Shown here one piece after another: positions 61,014-64,000 of a stretch of 64,000 bases of DNA (within the stretch, counting starts at the first letter, position 1; every line of letters begins with the position of its first letter). The DNA lies in the NCBI RefSeq assembly GCF_949769225.1, contig NZ_CATKPB010000007.1. One strand, 5' to 3'. Below the pieces are notes generated by a model. It had not been told where the DNA came from, ran no database searches, and saw only the letters and a list, made by a program, of their open reading frames with translations. The position numbers were made by a program, and so were the translations under genes. Source of the DNA: Peptoniphilus_A genitalis. Its GTDB lineage: Bacteria; Bacillota; Clostridia; Tissierellales; Peptoniphilaceae.

Positions 61014-63545
61014 TTATTTTCTTGAAAAGGAGTTGCGTTTATAAAATTCTTTTTTCAACGCTTCTGCCACCAAAGCATAGACGAAGGAGATTAAAAACAT
61101 GGCAAGAAGGGCCTTGATAGGAAGGTCAACTAAACCAAGATAGGAGTTAATTGGACTGTAAATTATTCCAACTAAGAGGATGCTGACGCAGACTATAGCG
61201 AGGATTAATTTTTTGGAAGGTTTGCTTTTGAAAATTGGCCTTGCAGTCCTAACGATTAACATAACCACCATAGCTGAGATAACGGACTCTAACATCCAGC
61301 CTGTTTGGAAGTAACTTTCCTTGGCCTTAAAAATATAAATTAAAACAAAGAAGGTCACATAGTCAAATAGGGAGGATATAATTCCAAAAACAACCATAAA
61401 CCTCTTGATAAATTTCATGTCCCACTTAACGGGATTCTTCAACCAATCTTCATCAACAGAGTCCGATGCAATTTGCAAAGAAGGGAAGTCAGTTAACAAG
61501 TTTGTAAGAAGAATTTGCTTAGGCAAGAGGGGCAAAAACTTTAAGAAGAGACTTGCGCCTGCCATAGAAAACATATTTCCAAAGTTGGCACTTGTAGCAA
61601 CAAAGATATACTTCAAGGTGTTGATGAAGGTCCTTCTTCCTTCTTTAATACCAGACAAGAGGACAGTGAGACTGTTTTGCAAAAGAACAATTGAAGCTGC
61701 ATCCTTGGCTGTGTCGGCAGCAGTGTCAACAGATATGCCAACGTCAGCTACCTTTATGGCAGGAGCATCATTGATGCCATCTCCCATGTAGCCAACAATT
61801 TCTCCAGCTTCCTTATAAGCCCTGATGATTTTTTCCTTTTGATTAGGACTTATTTCAGCAAATATATCAATATCTAAAACTTTTTTGTTAAGCTGACTTA
61901 TGGAATAAGAACTTAGATCTTCTCCAAGCAAAATTTTTTGGGGATTAAGTCCAATTTGGCTGCCGATGTTTTTTGCAATCTCTTGGTTGTCTCCAGTTAT
62001 CATCTTTAAGGCAACGCCAAGCTTATTCATATGGCTAACAACGTCTCTTATATCTTCCTTTAAAGGGTCAATGAAGAGCAAGAAACCCTTGAAGATCATA
62101 TCTTGGGCAGCTTCTTTTTCAAGGTCGCAAGAGTCATCTAAAAATTTGTATGAAAGACCTAAGACCCTATAGCCTTGACTTGAATACTTATTGAAAGAAT
62201 TTTTTAAACTGGGTATGACATCATCAATTGGACCAATTGAACCATCACTTCCTTCGTAAGTCTTGCAAATCTTAAGGATGCTTTCAAAGGCTCCCTTAGT
62301 GACCATTAAATTTTTATTTGAAAAATCATCATTGGTTTTCACAATGACACTCAAGAGTTTATTTTCAAAAGAGTAGGGGATTTCAAAAAGTTTTTTGTAG
62401 GCAGAAAAATCCTCTGACTTGTCACTTAAGATAGCCTCATCAATTGGATTTGCATAGCCCTCTTGAAAGTATGAATTAAGACCTGCAAATTTTTTTAATT
62501 CTTCAGAATTTTCTCCAGCAAAGTTAAGACTAGAGTGGAGCTTAACCTTACCCTGAGTAATAGTTCCAGTTTTGTCAGAACACATAACTGTCATGGAACC
62601 AAAGTTTTCAATGGAGTTTAATTTTTTTACAATAACGCCTTGCTCAGACATCCTCTTGGCACCCTGTGACAAGTTGACGCTAATAATAGCTGGCAACATT
62701 TGTGGAGTTAGACCAACAGATAGGGCAAGGGCAAACATGAAGGATTCCAAAAAAGACTTATTTAAAACAATATTAAACAAGAAAATTAAGCCAATTAAGA
62801 GAGTCGTAACGTGCAAGATTAAATTGCCAAAATTTTTAATACCCTTCTCGAAGTCTGTATCAGAATCCCTTTGACTAAGAGAATTTGTAATTTTTCCAAA
62901 CTCAGTGTCCTTTGCCAAGTTGACAATTAGAGCCTTGCCAGATCCACTAATAAGGTGAGTCCCCATCCAAAGAGAATTTTTTCTAGCAGAAAGACCTGTG
63001 CTTGCATCTAACTTTCCGCATGACTTTTCAACAGGGAAGGTCTCCCCAGTCAAGCTTGACTCATCAGTTGTAAGAGAGTTACTTTCAATAAGCAAACAAT
63101 CAGCAGGGATCATGTCGCCAGTTTTAACCTTAATTATGTCACCAAGAGTTAAATCAGCATTGTCTAACTCTTTAAAACTTCCATCTCTTAAAACCGATGA
63201 CGTAACACTAACAGAAGAAAGGAGTTTCTTCACAGCGTCCTTTGCCTTGCTCTCATGAAGATAACTCAAGAGAGAAGAAATTAAAATTATAATCAAAATA
63301 ATGATGCCATCAGAATAATCCTTTAAAAAAATTGACAAGATAGCAGCAAAAATAAGAATCAAAGTAATAGGACTTTTGAATTGAGATAAAAATATTATGA
63401 AGTTGGAAGAAGCCTTCTTCTCATCAAAAACATTCTTACCATAAGTTTCAATCCTCTTGGCAGCCTCTTGACTAGTTAAACCATCACGGCTAGAATTTAA
63501 TTCTTTGAGCGCATCATCTAAGTCATAAGACCAAAAATTTTTCAT
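61014..63545 (-). CDS. mgtA: Magnesium-translocating P-type ATPase (MgtA/MgtB type)
   Basis: An 843-residue P3B-type pump. The N-terminal cytoplasmic tail is short. LTTDESSLTGETFPVEKS is the actuator loop; CSDKTGTIT carries the phosphorylated Asp; MGDGINDAPAIK is the hinge. About ten TMs, with SLFLKFLPLLPKQILLTNLLTDFP as the MgtA-like M6 region. ATG 63545 follows TAGGAGG; the longer frame from 63566 has no ribosome site. No upstream mgtA-type leader was recognised. Confidence 0.92.
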   Translation of the reverse strand: MKNFWSYDLDDALKELNSSRDGLTSQEAAKRIETYGKNVFDEKKASSNFIIFLSQFKSPITLILIFAAILSIFLKDYSDGIIILIIILISSLLSYLHESKAKDAVKKLLSSVSVTSSVLRDGSFKELDNADLTLGDIIKVKTGDMIPADCLLIESNSLTTDESSLTGETFPVEKSCGKLDASTGLSARKNSLWMGTHLISGSGKALIVNLAKDTEFGKITNSLSQRDSDTDFEKGIKNFGNLILHVTTLLIGLIFLFNIVLNKSFLESFMFALALSVGLTPQMLPAIISVNLSQGAKRMSEQGVIVKKLNSIENFGSMTVMCSDKTGTITQGKVKLHSSLNFAGENSEELKKFAGLNSYFQEGYANPIDEAILSDKSEDFSAYKKLFEIPYSFENKLLSVIVKTNDDFSNKNLMVTKGAFESILKICKTYEGSDGSIGPIDDVIPSLKNSFNKYSSQGYRVLGLSYKFLDDSCDLEKEAAQDMIFKGFLLFIDPLKEDIRDVVSHMNKLGVALKMITGDNQEIAKNIGSQIGLNPQKILLGEDLSSYSISQLNKKVLDIDIFAEISPNQKEKIIRAYKEAGEIVGYMGDGINDAPAIKVADVGISVDTAADTAKDAASIVLLQNSLTVLLSGIKEGRRTFINTLKYIFVATSANFGNMFSMAGASLFLKFLPLLPKQILLTNLLTDFPSLQIASDSVDEDWLKNPVKWDMKFIKRFMVVFGIISSLFDYVTFFVLIYIFKAKESYFQTGWMLESVISAMVVMLIVRTARPIFKSKPSKKLILAIVCVSILLVGIIYSPINSYLGLVDLPIKALLAMFLISFVYALVAEALKKEFYKRNSFSRK

Positions 63546-63634
63546 AATACCTCCTAGATAGGTCAAATATATATCTATTAATAATAAAATACAAGAGATT
63601 TACACAAATAAAAATATGTAAGTAAAATAAAAAA

Positions 63635-63652
63635 AGACTGAAGGTTCGGTCT
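63635..63652 (-). terminator. Terminator of the DUF2075 gene
   Basis: Read leftward, AGACCGAA/TTCAGTCT (8 bp with a G-T pair) is followed by seven T. Confidence 0.75.
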
Positions 63653-63722
63653 ATGAATTTATAAAAAATTCGCAATTAAATTTTCAATTTTATTTTTATC
63701 TTTGGATTGATAGTTTGTAGAA

Positions 63723-64000
63723 TTAAATTTCATCAAGCCCTATTTCTTTAAAATAGGCATAAGTTTCATCGTAATAATCTCTTAAACGTGTCTTGTCATC
63801 ATCAGAACCTCTTGGGATAAAAATTATCATGCCTTGTCTTGACCTTGTGAGTAGTACTCTGTAGGAATTTTTTAAATAAAGTCTGTCTTCAGCCTTATTA
63901 ATGTTAATCCATTTAGAGCCATGGAACTTTTTATATTCCCATTTGCCATCCTTCATCCTTAGGTCTGCGTCCCAAGCAACAATTGAATAGTCTAGCTCAA
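63723..64000 (-). CDS. C-terminal fragment of a DUF2075-type helicase/ATPase
   Basis: Only the last 92 residues fall in the window; the gene continues past the right edge and is not broken. The pattern ELDYSIVAWDADLRM, KDGKWEYK, then YLKNSYRVLLTRSRQGMIIFIP matches the end of DUF2075 (Schlafen group 3-like) P-loop helicases, where YRVLLTR is motif VI of superfamily 1. Cell role unknown; DNA repair or defence are usual guesses. Confidence 0.75.
   Translation of the reverse strand, partial: ELDYSIVAWDADLRMKDGKWEYKKFHGSKWININKAEDRLYLKNSYRVLLTRSRQGMIIFIPRGSDDDKTRLRDYYDETYAYFKEIGLDEI

Noticed and set aside
1..64000. CRISPR arrays, tRNA or rRNA genes, prophage
   Set aside because: No regularly spaced repeats, cloverleaf-like segments, rRNA sequence or phage genes were seen on reading through the intergenic regions.

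Overview
The window looks like chromosome of a low-GC, AT-rich anaerobic Firmicute, most likely a member of the Peptoniphilaceae/Tissierellia (Peptoniphilus/Anaerococcus-like). This placement is inferred from gene content: AGGAGG ribosome sites with frequent TTG/GTG starts, an SLH-domain surface protein, glycyl-radical metabolism, and a nadABC-niaR operon. No rRNA or tRNA gene, CRISPR array or prophage was seen.

Layout. 1-121: right end of an IS200/IS605-type element (TnpB/reRNA-like hairpins). 0.2-4.9 kb: MacB-type ABC exporter whose permease carries a very long coiled coil. 5.2-10.2 kb: BceRS/BceAB-like two-component system plus ABC exporter, more AT-rich than its neighbours. 10.3-11.4 kb: stand-alone GcvT-like protein. 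11.6-15.2 kb: nadA-nadB-nadC-niaR. 15.2-21.9 kb: pstSCAB-phoU-phoBR behind a clear 11-bp-periodic Pho box. 22.2-24.7 kb: small DUF6110-like protein plus a metal P-type ATPase. 25-30.6 kb: 1880-residue SLH surface protein. 30.7-35.7 kb: housekeeping genes (DUF4364, hpt, CPBP protease, sirtuin, methyltransferase, hslO, ECF S component). 36-54.8 kb: bacterial microcompartment (BMC) island. 54.9-60.7 kb: threonine operon aspartokinase-asd-hom-thrCB, with threonine synthase and homoserine kinase fused. 61-63.5 kb: Mg2+-type P-type ATPase. The right edge cuts a DUF2075 helicase-like gene.

The BMC island is the most interesting part. One rightward operon (39.08-54.80 kb) encodes a glycyl-radical diol dehydratase and its radical-SAM activase, PduB/PduA/PduK/PduN-like shell proteins, two CoA-acylating aldehyde dehydrogenases, a PduQ-type alcohol dehydrogenase, PduL and EutJ. 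It also holds a PocR-domain sensor with an AraC-type response regulator, a dedicated S-adenosylmethionine synthetase and a multi-pass membrane protein. Active-site residues match B12-independent glycerol/1,2-propanediol dehydratases and not choline lyase. The inferred pathway is diol to aldehyde, then acyl-CoA to acyl-phosphate plus alcohol.

A divergent operon (35.96-38.80 kb) shares the promoter region. It encodes a highly diverged PduT-like shell protein that keeps the Fe-S cysteine, a TPR protein fused to a nucleotidyltransferase-like DUF4037 domain, and a DUF4125 protein. This trio, the Cys-rich insert in the dehydratase, and a two-component pair that has lost its key phosphotransfer residues are the best candidates for undescribed biology. 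All calls are from reading the sequence and from recalled family knowledge; no database search was possible.
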